Source of the DNA: a virus
Direction: 5' to 3' (one strand)
DNA length: 36,841 bases
IMG/VR virus record: IMGVR_UViG_3300036985_005205
Coordinates: 1 to 36,841 of that record
The stretch's first letter is position 1. Each line of letters starts with the position of its first letter. The translations under genes and the position numbers were made by a program. The notes below the pieces were generated by a model. That model did not search any database. It was given only the letters and a program-made list of their open reading frames with translations, and was not told where the DNA came from. Shown here one piece after another: positions 8,874-16,794 of this stretch.

Positions 8874-9436
8874 TGAAATCTCCATTTTACTTTATAGCTA
8901 AGCCTATAAATGGTAAACGTTATGATAACACAAGGAGCATAGGAGGCATTGACTTTATAGTTAGTACCTCAGAAGAAGACCATAAGTTTTCTAATAGATA
9001 TGCAGAGGTTATCGAATTACCAATAGGTTACAAAGGTCCTATCTCTATAGGAGACACTCTTCTAGTGCATCATAATGCATTTAAGTACTACAACGATATG
9101 AGAGGCCGGCAAAAAAGTGGAAAAAGTTTTTTCAAAGATGATTTATTTTTCATTGAAACAGACCAATTCTTTATGTATAAGAAAGGAGATACTTGGAATG
9201 CTTATGACAAATATTGCTTCGTAAGACCTGTCCCTGCTACTGAATCTTATATTAAAAAACCTTTTAGCGAAGAACCACTAATGGGACAAATGGTATATCC
9301 TAATGAATATTTACTAAGTCAAGGAGTTAAAGAAGGCGATTATGTTTGCTTTTCTCCCGATAGTGAATATGAATTTACCGTTGAAGGAGAAAAATTATAT
9401 CGAATGTATGACCATCAAATAACAATAAATTTATGA
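8873..9436 (+). CDS. Tandem GroES-like (Cpn10-like) protein, candidate co-chaperonin (187 aa)
   Basis: Two successive segments can be aligned by eye to GroES. In the first, FIAKP (residues 7-11) parallels GroES VIVKR, TRSIGGID (20-27) parallels the GroEL-binding mobile loop TKSAGGIV, RYAEVIELP (42-50) parallels RGEVLAVG, and PISIGDTLLV (56-65) parallels DVKVGDIVIF. In the second, AYDKYCFVRPV (110-120), MGQMVYP (137-143) and GVKEGDYVCF (151-160) repeat the scheme, with the final YRMYDHQITI like GroES MSESDILAI. The second half has no obvious GGI mobile loop. T4 gp31 shows that phages use such proteins to direct GroEL towards capsid folding. The gene lies upstream of the head genes and overlaps both neighbours. 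Fold assignment is an inference from pattern, not a search. Confidence 0.6.
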   Translation: MKSPFYFIAKPINGKRYDNTRSIGGIDFIVSTSEEDHKFSNRYAEVIELPIGYKGPISIGDTLLVHHNAFKYYNDMRGRQKSGKSFFKDDLFFIETDQFFMYKKGDTWNAYDKYCFVRPVPATESYIKKPFSEEPLMGQMVYPNEYLLSQGVKEGDYVCFSPDSEYEFTVEGEKLYRMYDHQITINL

Positions 9437-9999
9437 TAAATATTATAGATGATTTTTTAGATGAAGATATTTATGAATCTGTTTATCAGAAATTATCTGA
9501 TAATGAATTTATAGAAGTAGAGGTAGGAGATAAACATTTTTGGGTACAATATAGCAATAAAGAATTTGATGATTTTATTGTTGAGAAATTAACTACTATA
9601 GATGGTGTACAAAGAGAATGTCTATTAGGGTTCTTTAGAGTAGCAACTGAAGAGTTCGATACTGATTGGAGAATACACGCAGACTCAAAAGTAGGCGATA
9701 TTAGACCCGAAAGAGCACTTGTGTTATATATATCTCCATCTACAAAAGAAGGCCTTCACGGGACCGCTTTTTGGAAACATAAAAAGGTTGGTTATAAGAT
9801 GCCGGATGATGTAACTAATGAAGAAGCAGATAGGTTTCTTTTAGAAGAAGCTAATAACTTAGATAATTGGGAGCTTAGTTCTGTAGTAGGATATAGACCA
9901 AATCGTGCACTTATGTACCCATCGGTTTATTTTCATAGTAAATATCCAAATACAGGTTGGAAAGAAGGAAGAATGGTATATGTAATGTTTTATAGATAA
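9433..9999 (+). CDS. 2OG-Fe(II) oxygenase-like protein (188 aa)
   Basis: The sequence carries the ligands expected of a 2-oxoglutarate/Fe(II)-dependent dioxygenase on a double-stranded beta helix: His82-x-Asp84 in WRIHADS, the distal His168 in SVYFHSKYP, and Arg180 twelve residues later in KEGRMVYVMF as a candidate 2OG-carboxylate binder. The strands between (ERALVLYISP, GYRPNRALMYP) fit the core. Such proteins hydroxylate prolines or other residues, or modify nucleobases; the substrate here is unknown. It overlaps the GroES-like gene by ATGA (9433-9436) and stands four bases before the putative small terminase. It resembles the prolyl-hydroxylase-like proteins often carried by aquatic phages. 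Confidence 0.75.
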   Translation: MINIIDDFLDEDIYESVYQKLSDNEFIEVEVGDKHFWVQYSNKEFDDFIVEKLTTIDGVQRECLLGFFRVATEEFDTDWRIHADSKVGDIRPERALVLYISPSTKEGLHGTAFWKHKKVGYKMPDDVTNEEADRFLLEEANNLDNWELSSVVGYRPNRALMYPSVYFHSKYPNTGWKEGRMVYVMFYR

Positions 10000-10003
10000 T
10001 TTT

Positions 10004-10288
10004 ATGACAACAAAAGAAGTAAAATTAAAAATCATTGCAGCGGGACATAAAGCAGTACTAGAACTTATCAAGGTTGCAGAAGAGTCTATCTTGAATCCTG
10101 ATATGGATGGAGATGATTTGGCTGCTGATAAATTAAAGAACGCTGCGGCTACAAAAAAATTAGCAATCTTTGACGCTTTTGAGATTCTTAGTAGAATAGA
10201 ATCTGAAAGAGAAAGCCTAGATATTGCCGAAAAAGGAGGAAGTAAAACTGATACAAAACAAGGATTTGCAGAAAGAAGGTCAAAATAA
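10004..10288 (+). CDS. Putative small terminase subunit (94 aa)
   Basis: A small helical protein rich in Ala, Lys and Glu (EVKLKIIAAGHKAVLELI, then LKNAAATKKLAIFDAFEIL) placed directly upstream of, and overlapping, the large terminase gene. Small terminase subunits (TerS) recognise packaging sites and are small, helical and found in this position. No clear helix-turn-helix was identified, so the call is positional. The C-terminus, GFAERRSK, is basic. The overlap with terL is 65 bases if the TTG at 10224 is the terL start. Confidence 0.5.
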   Translation: MTTKEVKLKIIAAGHKAVLELIKVAEESILNPDMDGDDLAADKLKNAAATKKLAIFDAFEILSRIESERESLDIAEKGGSKTDTKQGFAERRSK

Positions 10289-12512
10289 TATCTATTATAT
10301 AGTTAAGGACTATATACCTGCTAATGCTATTACTAAAAAAAATAGCAATAAGTCTTGGTTATATGGTTACAACGACCAATATGATGTTATAGTTATATCT
10401 AAGACAGGAGAAATTGGAGAGATAATAAACATCTCAGGTCTTTACGTGGCCTTACCTAAAACCCCAAAAAAATGTTTCGAAAGAAGTTCTTCAAAATCTG
10501 AGCAGCATTGGGAGCGGGAACCTTTGCCTAAACAACTATCACGAATACAGTCAATTTTCCAATGGAACGAAATGCCATCTGATTTTAAAAATAGATGGGT
10601 TGATTATATTGAGCAAGAGTTTGACTTCAGAGAGAATGGGTATTGGTTTATGAACAATGGAGTTCCTACTTATATCACGGGTTCTCATTATATGTACCTT
10701 CAATGGTCAAGTATTGATGTTGGTTATCCTGACTTTCGGGAAGCAAATAGAATATATTGGATTTTTTGGGAAGCCTGTAAAGCTGACTCACGTTCTTTTG
10801 GAATGATATACTTAAAGATTAGACGTTCAGGATTCTCCTTTATGTCTTCTTCTGAAGCAATAAATATAGGAACTCTTGCAAAAGATGCAAGGATTGGTAT
10901 ATTATCAAAAACAGGTTCTGATGCTAAGAAAATGTTTACCGATAAAGTTGTTCCTATCAATAGCAGACTTCCGTTTTTCTTCAAGCCTATTATGGATGGT
11001 ATGGATAAGCCAAAAACAGAGTTGGCTTTCCGAGTACCGGCATCTAAGATTACAAAGAAAAATATGTATGAGAATGACAACGAAATTGTCGAAGGATTAG
11101 ATACATCAATAGATTGGAAGAATACGGATGACAACTCTTATGATGGGGAAAAGCTATTGTTCTTGGCGCATGACGAATCGGGAAAATGGCTACGACCTAA
11201 TAATATCAAGGAGAATTGGCGAGTTACTAAAACCTGTCTTCGTTTAGGTTCTAAAATTATTGGAAAGTGTATGATGGGTTCAACTTCAAATGCTTTAGCA
11301 AAAGGGGGTCAGAACTACAAAGATATGTTTGAGGATTCAGCAGTTACCACACGTAATGCCAATGGTCAAACTAAAAGTGGCCTATATTCTTTATTCATTC
11401 CTATGGAGTGGAATATGGAGGGATTTATAGATAAATACGGTATGCCTGTGTTCTTCAAACCTGATACTCCTGTTATGGGGGTTGATAATATGATGATAAA
11501 AAATGGAGCTGTAAATTATTGGGAGGCTGAGGTTGATTCATTAAAAAATGATGCTGATGCATTAAATGAGTTTTATCGTCAGTTTCCAAGAACTACATCA
11601 CACGCTTTTAGAGATGAAAGCAAACAATCTTTATTTAATCTTACAAAGATATACCAACAAATTGACTATAACGATAGCCTTATAAAAGAGCACTATATAA
11701 CTCGTGGTTCATTCCATTGGAGAGATGGTATGAAAGATACTCAGGTTATGTTTACACCTGACGCAAGAGGAAGATTTAAAGTAAGTTGGACACCTGCAAA
11801 ACATTTGCAAAATAATGTTCATTTAAGAAGCGGAATGAAACATCCGGGGAATGAGCACATTGGGTCATTTGGTTGCGATAGCTATGATATATCAGCAGTA
11901 GTAGGTGGTAGAGGGTCTAACGGCTCTTTGCACGGACTTACTAAGTTCAATATGGACGATGCTCCTTCAAATGAGTTTTTCTTAGAGTATATCGCTAGGC
12001 CACAAACGGCAGAGATATTCTTTGAAGAAGTATTAATGGCTTGTGTGTTTTATGGTATGCCAATTCTAATTGAGAATAACAAACCTAGATTACTTTACCA
12101 TTTTAAAAATAGAGGGTATAGACATTATTGTCTAAATAGACCTGATAAACAATATAATAAGTTAACAAAAACAGAACGTGAATTAGGAGGAATACCCAAT
12201 TCATCTGAAGATGTTAAACAATCTCACGCTTCTGCAATTGAATCTTACATAGAAAAGTATGTAGGTATAGATTTTACAGGAGATTACAGGGATAGTGATG
12301 CTATGGGCACAATGCCTTTTACAAGAACGTTAGAAGATTGGGCTAAGTTCGATATTAATGACCGAACAAAGTTTGATGCATCTATCAGTTCAGGATTAGC
12401 TATTATGGCTAATCAGAAGCATTTATATATGCCGGAGAAAAAAGATTCAAAAATAAGTATTAACTTCGCAAGGTATTCAAATGAAGGTTCAACAAGTGAA
12501 ATAATTAAATAA
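10224..12512 (+). CDS. terL: Terminase large subunit (packaging ATPase/nuclease), 762 aa
   Basis: The motor that pumps DNA into proheads and cuts concatemers. ATPase domain: a deviant Walker A at about residues 198-206 (KIRRSGFSF), Walker B LLFLAHDE with Asp317/Glu318, and a coupling motif GSTSN at 352-356. Nuclease domain (RNase H-like): Asp552 in GCDSYD, Glu617 in ILIENNK, and an acidic GDYRDSD segment near residue 690. Length is on the long side for TerL. The frame has no ATG near its beginning; TTG 10224 is the first in-frame start considered and another non-ATG start is possible, so the first 10-20 residues are uncertain. The stop is immediately followed by the ATG of a homing endonuclease. 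Confidence 0.92.
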   Translation: MPKKEEVKLIQNKDLQKEGQNNIYYIVKDYIPANAITKKNSNKSWLYGYNDQYDVIVISKTGEIGEIINISGLYVALPKTPKKCFERSSSKSEQHWEREPLPKQLSRIQSIFQWNEMPSDFKNRWVDYIEQEFDFRENGYWFMNNGVPTYITGSHYMYLQWSSIDVGYPDFREANRIYWIFWEACKADSRSFGMIYLKIRRSGFSFMSSSEAINIGTLAKDARIGILSKTGSDAKKMFTDKVVPINSRLPFFFKPIMDGMDKPKTELAFRVPASKITKKNMYENDNEIVEGLDTSIDWKNTDDNSYDGEKLLFLAHDESGKWLRPNNIKENWRVTKTCLRLGSKIIGKCMMGSTSNALAKGGQNYKDMFEDSAVTTRNANGQTKSGLYSLFIPMEWNMEGFIDKYGMPVFFKPDTPVMGVDNMMIKNGAVNYWEAEVDSLKNDADALNEFYRQFPRTTSHAFRDESKQSLFNLTKIYQQIDYNDSLIKEHYITRGSFHWRDGMKDTQVMFTPDARGRFKVSWTPAKHLQNNVHLRSGMKHPGNEHIGSFGCDSYDISAVVGGRGSNGSLHGLTKFNMDDAPSNEFFLEYIARPQTAEIFFEEVLMACVFYGMPILIENNKPRLLYHFKNRGYRHYCLNRPDKQYNKLTKTERELGGIPNSSEDVKQSHASAIESYIEKYVGIDFTGDYRDSDAMGTMPFTRTLEDWAKFDINDRTKFDASISSGLAIMANQKHLYMPEKKDSKISINFARYSNEGSTSEIIK

Positions 12513-13175
12513 ATGGCGTGTGTATATAGACATATAAGAAAAGATTTAGATATTCCATTTTATATAGGAATAGGAAACAGCACTAAAAGGGCATATTCTA
12601 AAGCTAATAGAAACATTTATTGGAATAATATAATCAATAAAACTGACTATGAAGTAGAAATTCTGTTAGATGAAATAGAATATGAATATGCTAAAGAAAA
12701 AGAAATTGAATTTATATCTTTATATAAAAGAAAAATAGACGGAGGTATATTATGTAATATTACTTTAGGTGGAGATGGCTGTCTTGGATTGGTCCATACA
12801 GATGAGGCTAAACTTAAGATGAGCATTCCAAACAGAGGTAAAATTATCTCGGAAGAACAAAGACGTAAAGTATCTGAATTTAATAAAGGCAGAAAACACT
12901 CTGAAGAATCTAAAAAAAAAATGTCAAATAGTGCTTTAGGAGAAAAAAATCATTCTTACGGTAAAAAAGCATCTGAAGAAACAAAATTAAAAATGAAAGC
13001 GTCTGCTAATAGAGGAGAAAATAATTTATCTTCAAAATTAACTAATTCAGATGTTTTAGAAATTAGAAGATTATATAATGAAAAAATTAGTTCTAAAAAT
13101 TTGTCTAAAATTTTTAATGTAGCTAAAAGCAATATATTATCTATTGTTAATAGAAAAACTTGGAAACACATATAA
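12513..13175 (+). CDS. GIY-YIG homing endonuclease with NUMOD3 repeats and HTH (220 aa)
   Basis: A free-standing mobile endonuclease. The N-terminus carries a GIY-YIG domain: CVY at residues 3-5, FYIG at 16-19, Arg26 as candidate catalytic arginine, an acidic helix AKEKEIEFI (60-68) holding the metal-binding glutamate, and LCNITLGGDG at 80-89. Residues about 105-165 contain repeated GRKHSEESKKKM / GKKASEETKLKM units of the NUMOD3 DNA-binding type, and residues about 170-220 end in a helix-turn-helix (SSKNLSKIFNVAKSNI). This is the I-TevI-like layout seen in phage mobile genes. It starts at the base after the terL stop and ends three bases before the portal gene, so it interrupts the usual terL-portal order without breaking either gene. 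Confidence 0.9.
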   Translation: MACVYRHIRKDLDIPFYIGIGNSTKRAYSKANRNIYWNNIINKTDYEVEILLDEIEYEYAKEKEIEFISLYKRKIDGGILCNITLGGDGCLGLVHTDEAKLKMSIPNRGKIISEEQRRKVSEFNKGRKHSEESKKKMSNSALGEKNHSYGKKASEETKLKMKASANRGENNLSSKLTNSDVLEIRRLYNEKISSKNLSKIFNVAKSNILSIVNRKTWKHI

Positions 13176-13178
13176 AAT

Positions 13179-15614
13179 ATGAAAAATATAGTAATAGATA
13201 TAAAGGCAACTTCTTTCCCTAGTCAATTAGCAACTGATGCAGAAAAAGCATCTGAACAATTTGGACTACAAGTTGGGAATTCAATTATGTACGAATGGTT
13301 CCGAAAGGATGGAAACTCTTGCAGATATTATGGGCAATGGAAAGAATTTCATAGACTTAGGCTATATGCACGTGGAGAGCAATCAGTTGCAAAATATAAA
13401 AATGAATTAGCAATTGATGGAGATTTATCATATCTAAATTTAGATTGGACACCTGTGCCTATTATTCCTAAATTTGTTGATATTATTGTTAACGGAATGT
13501 CTGATAGATTATTTAAGGTTAAGGCTTATGCACAAGATGCTATGTCTCAATCAAAAAGAAATAAGTATCAAGATATGGTTGAAGGTCAAATGATTGCAAA
13601 ACCTATATTACAATCCATAAAGGAAAGTACAGGTGTTAATGCTTTTACAATGGACCCTGAGAAGTTGCCTGAAACAGATGAAGAATTATCTTTATATATG
13701 CAACTTAATTACAAACCTGCGATAGAAATTGCAGAAGAAGAAGCTATAAACACTATTTTCGATGAGAATCATTATGATGACATTAGAAAAAGACTTGATT
13801 ATGATGCTACCGTACTTGGTGTATCTATAGCTAAACACGAGTTTCTTCAAGGAACAGGAGTTAAAATATCTTATGTTGACCCTGCTAATGTGGTATATAG
13901 TTATACTGAAGACCCTTACTTTAGAGATTGTTTCTATTGGGGAGAAATTAAAACTATGGCAATTACTGAGTTAATGAAAATTGACCAAAAATTAACCAAA
14001 GAAGATTTACAAGAAATTACTCAATATAGCCAAGGTTGGTACGATTATTACAATGTTGCACAATTTTATCAAAATAGTGTATTTGCTCGTGATACTTGTA
14101 CGTTAATGTATTTTAATTATAAGACTACTAAGAAAGTAGTTTATAAGAAAAAAATGCTTGACAATGGTGGGTCAAGAGTTATAGCAAAAGATGATACGTT
14201 CAATCCTCCACAGGATATGATGGACGAAGGAAACTTTGAAAAAATCGAGAAAACTATTGACGTTTGGTACGAAGGTATTATGGTTATGGGAACCAATATT
14301 CTTTTGAAATGGAAAATGTCTGAGAATATGGTTAGACCAAAATCAGCTAGTCAACACGCATTACCTAACTATATTGCTTCAGCCCCGCGTATGTACAAAG
14401 GTGCTATTGAATCTACGGTTAGAAGAATGATACCATTTGCTGACCTTATACAAATCACTCACTTAAAATTACAACAAGTAATTAATCGTGTTGTTCCTGA
14501 TGGGGTATTCATTGATGCCGATGGTCTTAATGAAGTTGACCTAGGAAATGGAGCAGCATATAATCCTGAGGATGCCTTAAGATTATACTTTCAAACGGGT
14601 TCTGTTATTGGTAGAAGTTTTACTCAAGATGGAGACTTTAACAATGCAAAAATTCCAATTACTCAATTAAGTTCAAATGCCGGTACAGGTAAAACTCAAA
14701 TGCTTATTGCTAACTATAATCATTATATGGATATGATTAGAACCGTAACAGGTTTAAATGAAGCAAGAGATGGTTCTACTCCTGACCCTAACTCTTTAGT
14801 TGGTTTACAAAAACTAGCCGCTCTTAATTCAAATACAGCTACTCGTCATATTCTTGATGGTGGTTTATTTATTTATCGTTCTCTAGCAGAGGCTTTAACT
14901 TATAGAATTGGAGATATTTTAGAGTATGCTGACTTTAAAGACCAATTTATAAATCAAATCGGTAGATACAATGTATCTATTTTAAATGAAATATCTGACC
15001 TTTATATTTATGACTTTGGTATCTTTATAGAAGTGGCTCCTGATGAAGAACAAAAAGCACAACTTGAAGCTAATATCCAAATGGCATTGTCCAAAGGAGA
15101 TATTAATCTTGAGGATGCTATTGACATTCGTGAAATTAGAAATCTTAAACTTGCCAATCAGTTATTGAAAATGAAGCGAGTTAAGAAGCAAGACCGTGAG
15201 GAAAAAATGGCTATGCAAAAACAAGCTATGATTGCTCAACAACAATTGAAGTCTCAAGAGATGGCAGGTCAGACGGCTATGCAGAAAATGCAAGCAGAAT
15301 TGCAAACAAAAATGCAATTAAAACAAATGGAGGCTGAGTATGACATTAAAATAATGCAGGTACAAGCTGAATTAAAATCACATTTAATGGCTGAGGAGTT
15401 TATGTATAATCAACAACTTCACGGTATGGAAATGGAAACATTAGGTAAACGTGAAAATGAACGTGAAACGGCAAAATCTAAACGTATAAGTCAACAAAAT
15501 ACAGAGCAATCTAAACTTATAGACCAACGTAAAAACAATTTACCTCCATTAAATTTTGAATCTAATGAAGACAGTTTAGATGGATTTGACTTGGCAGAAT
15601 TTGAGCCTCGTTAA
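13179..15614 (+). CDS. Portal protein (811 aa)
   Basis: The dodecameric ring through which DNA enters and leaves the head and on which the tail is built. The call rests on position (after terL, before scaffold and major capsid), length, and composition: an alpha/beta N-terminal two thirds with segments such as VDIIVNGMSDRLF, YDATVLGVSIAKHEF and RRMIPFADLIQITHLKLQQ, followed at about residues 668-770 by a Met/Gln/Lys-rich coiled coil typical of portal C-termini, and an acidic end. I recall the N-terminus (YEWFRKDG, YARGEQS) from marine Bacteroidota phage portals. It is longer than the common 450-730 residue range, mainly because of the C-terminal helix. Confidence 0.85.
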   Translation: MKNIVIDIKATSFPSQLATDAEKASEQFGLQVGNSIMYEWFRKDGNSCRYYGQWKEFHRLRLYARGEQSVAKYKNELAIDGDLSYLNLDWTPVPIIPKFVDIIVNGMSDRLFKVKAYAQDAMSQSKRNKYQDMVEGQMIAKPILQSIKESTGVNAFTMDPEKLPETDEELSLYMQLNYKPAIEIAEEEAINTIFDENHYDDIRKRLDYDATVLGVSIAKHEFLQGTGVKISYVDPANVVYSYTEDPYFRDCFYWGEIKTMAITELMKIDQKLTKEDLQEITQYSQGWYDYYNVAQFYQNSVFARDTCTLMYFNYKTTKKVVYKKKMLDNGGSRVIAKDDTFNPPQDMMDEGNFEKIEKTIDVWYEGIMVMGTNILLKWKMSENMVRPKSASQHALPNYIASAPRMYKGAIESTVRRMIPFADLIQITHLKLQQVINRVVPDGVFIDADGLNEVDLGNGAAYNPEDALRLYFQTGSVIGRSFTQDGDFNNAKIPITQLSSNAGTGKTQMLIANYNHYMDMIRTVTGLNEARDGSTPDPNSLVGLQKLAALNSNTATRHILDGGLFIYRSLAEALTYRIGDILEYADFKDQFINQIGRYNVSILNEISDLYIYDFGIFIEVAPDEEQKAQLEANIQMALSKGDINLEDAIDIREIRNLKLANQLLKMKRVKKQDREEKMAMQKQAMIAQQQLKSQEMAGQTAMQKMQAELQTKMQLKQMEAEYDIKIMQVQAELKSHLMAEEFMYNQQLHGMEMETLGKRENERETAKSKRISQQNTEQSKLIDQRKNNLPPLNFESNEDSLDGFDLAEFEPR

Positions 15615-15615
15615 A

Positions 15616-15633
15616 ATGTAAAAAATTTTACAT
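15616..15633. promoter_or_regulatory. Palindrome overlapping putative promoter before scaffold gene
   Basis: ATGTAAAA and TTTTACAT form a perfect 8-base inverted repeat separated by two bases, just after the portal stop and sharing its last base with the following TAAATTTG box. A dyad at this place could be an operator for a repressor or activator, or a weak hairpin. There is no long U-tract directly after it, so it does not look like an intrinsic terminator. Confidence 0.35.
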
Positions 15634-15640
15634 AAATTTG
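15633..15640 (+). promoter_or_regulatory. Putative Bacteroidota promoter -7 element
   Basis: TAAATTTG fits TAnnTTTG and lies 32 bases before the scaffold ATG, nearly the same distance as at the promoter before 1730. It would drive the scaffold and major capsid genes, which need high expression. No matching -33 TTG was found at the normal spacing. Confidence 0.5.
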
Positions 15641-15672
15641 TAAAAAATTAAATTAAATTAAAATCAAATCAA

Positions 15673-16776
15673 ATGGAATACAAAGTTAGATTATTAGATG
15701 GTATCGAAGAAAAAGGTACGGCTCAGGTAGAACAAGAATTACTTGAAAAACACGAACAAGAAATTAGTGGTAATGTACAAGATGTTGTACAAGATAACGT
15801 ACAAGTTCAGGATAATGTACAAGATATTATACAGCAAGAACCTGAATTAAATGAAGAACAAGTTCTTTCATATATTGGAAAAAGATATAATAAGCAGATA
15901 AATTCATTAGATGAATTAACGGCCCAAAGACAAGAAGCTGAGGCTTTACCTGAAGACGTTGCTGCTTATATGAAATATAAAAAAGAAACAGGAAGAGGAT
16001 TTGAGGACTTTTTAAATCTTAAAAAAGATTATGACTCAATGGACTCAGATAGTTTACTTAAAAGTTATCTAACGGCCACTCAAGAGGGGCTTGATAGAGA
16101 CGATATTGATTCTTTGATGGAGGATTATCAGTACGATGAAGATATTGATGATGAATCACAAATCAAAAGAATCAAAATCACAAAGAAAAAGGCTGTTGCC
16201 GAAGCAAAGAAATTTTTTAATTCTCAAAAAGAAAAATACAACGTGCCACTTGAGTCAAGTGTACCACTTATTTCTGACGAGGAAAAAGAGATTTATGAAA
16301 GCTACAAGCAATATACCAAGCAAGCGAAGACTATTGACGAAGAGAATGAAAGAAAAAGAAGTTGGTTTAACCAAAAATCTGACGAAGTATTTAACGGAGA
16401 ATTCAAAGGTTTTGAGTTCAATGTTAATGATAAAAAAGTCACTTTCGCTCCCGGAGATGCCAATGAACTTAAGAAGGCACAAGCTACACCTGCAAACTTC
16501 ATTAATAAGTTTTTAGATGAGCAGGGCTTGATTAAGGATGCGGCAGGTTATCATAGGTCATTAGCAATTGCAATGAATCCCGAAAAATTTGCGAAGTTCT
16601 TTTACGAACAAGGACAAGCAGATGCTACAGAAGGAACAATGAAAGGCATAAAAAATATTAATATGTCTGAGCAAAGAGCCCCTGAAGTCGGTAAATCATC
16701 AGAAGGAATGCAGGTAAAAGCGGTAAATCCTGATTCCGGTAGAAGTCTCAAAATCCGTAGTATAAAACGATTATAA
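15673..16776 (+). CDS. Putative capsid scaffolding protein (367 aa)
   Basis: A charged, mostly helical protein between portal and major capsid genes, the place of scaffolds that shape the prohead and leave or are digested before packaging. The N-terminal region holds a short repeated stretch (VQDVVQDNVQVQDNVQ, residues 35-50). The middle is strongly acidic (DDIDSLMEDYQYDEDIDDE), and the C-terminus is basic (GRSLKIRSIKRL), as is usual where scaffolds touch the capsid protein. A conserved-looking block, PANFINKFLDEQGL, lies near residue 275. No protease motif was recognised. Assignment is by position and composition. Confidence 0.7.
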   Translation: MEYKVRLLDGIEEKGTAQVEQELLEKHEQEISGNVQDVVQDNVQVQDNVQDIIQQEPELNEEQVLSYIGKRYNKQINSLDELTAQRQEAEALPEDVAAYMKYKKETGRGFEDFLNLKKDYDSMDSDSLLKSYLTATQEGLDRDDIDSLMEDYQYDEDIDDESQIKRIKITKKKAVAEAKKFFNSQKEKYNVPLESSVPLISDEEKEIYESYKQYTKQAKTIDEENERKRSWFNQKSDEVFNGEFKGFEFNVNDKKVTFAPGDANELKKAQATPANFINKFLDEQGLIKDAAGYHRSLAIAMNPEKFAKFFYEQGQADATEGTMKGIKNINMSEQRAPEVGKSSEGMQVKAVNPDSGRSLKIRSIKRL

Positions 16777-16794
16777 ATTTAAAAATTAATTAAA

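Noticed and set aside
10724-11134. Minus-strand frame of 136 codons inside terL
   Set aside because: It lies wholly within the conserved ATPase domain of terL and its composition reflects the opposite strand.
16136-16516. Plus-strand out-of-frame ORF within the scaffold gene
   Set aside because: The Lys/Ser-rich translation is what the shifted frame of an acidic, A-rich gene gives, and no start signal is seen. A nested scaffold product would need to be in frame.
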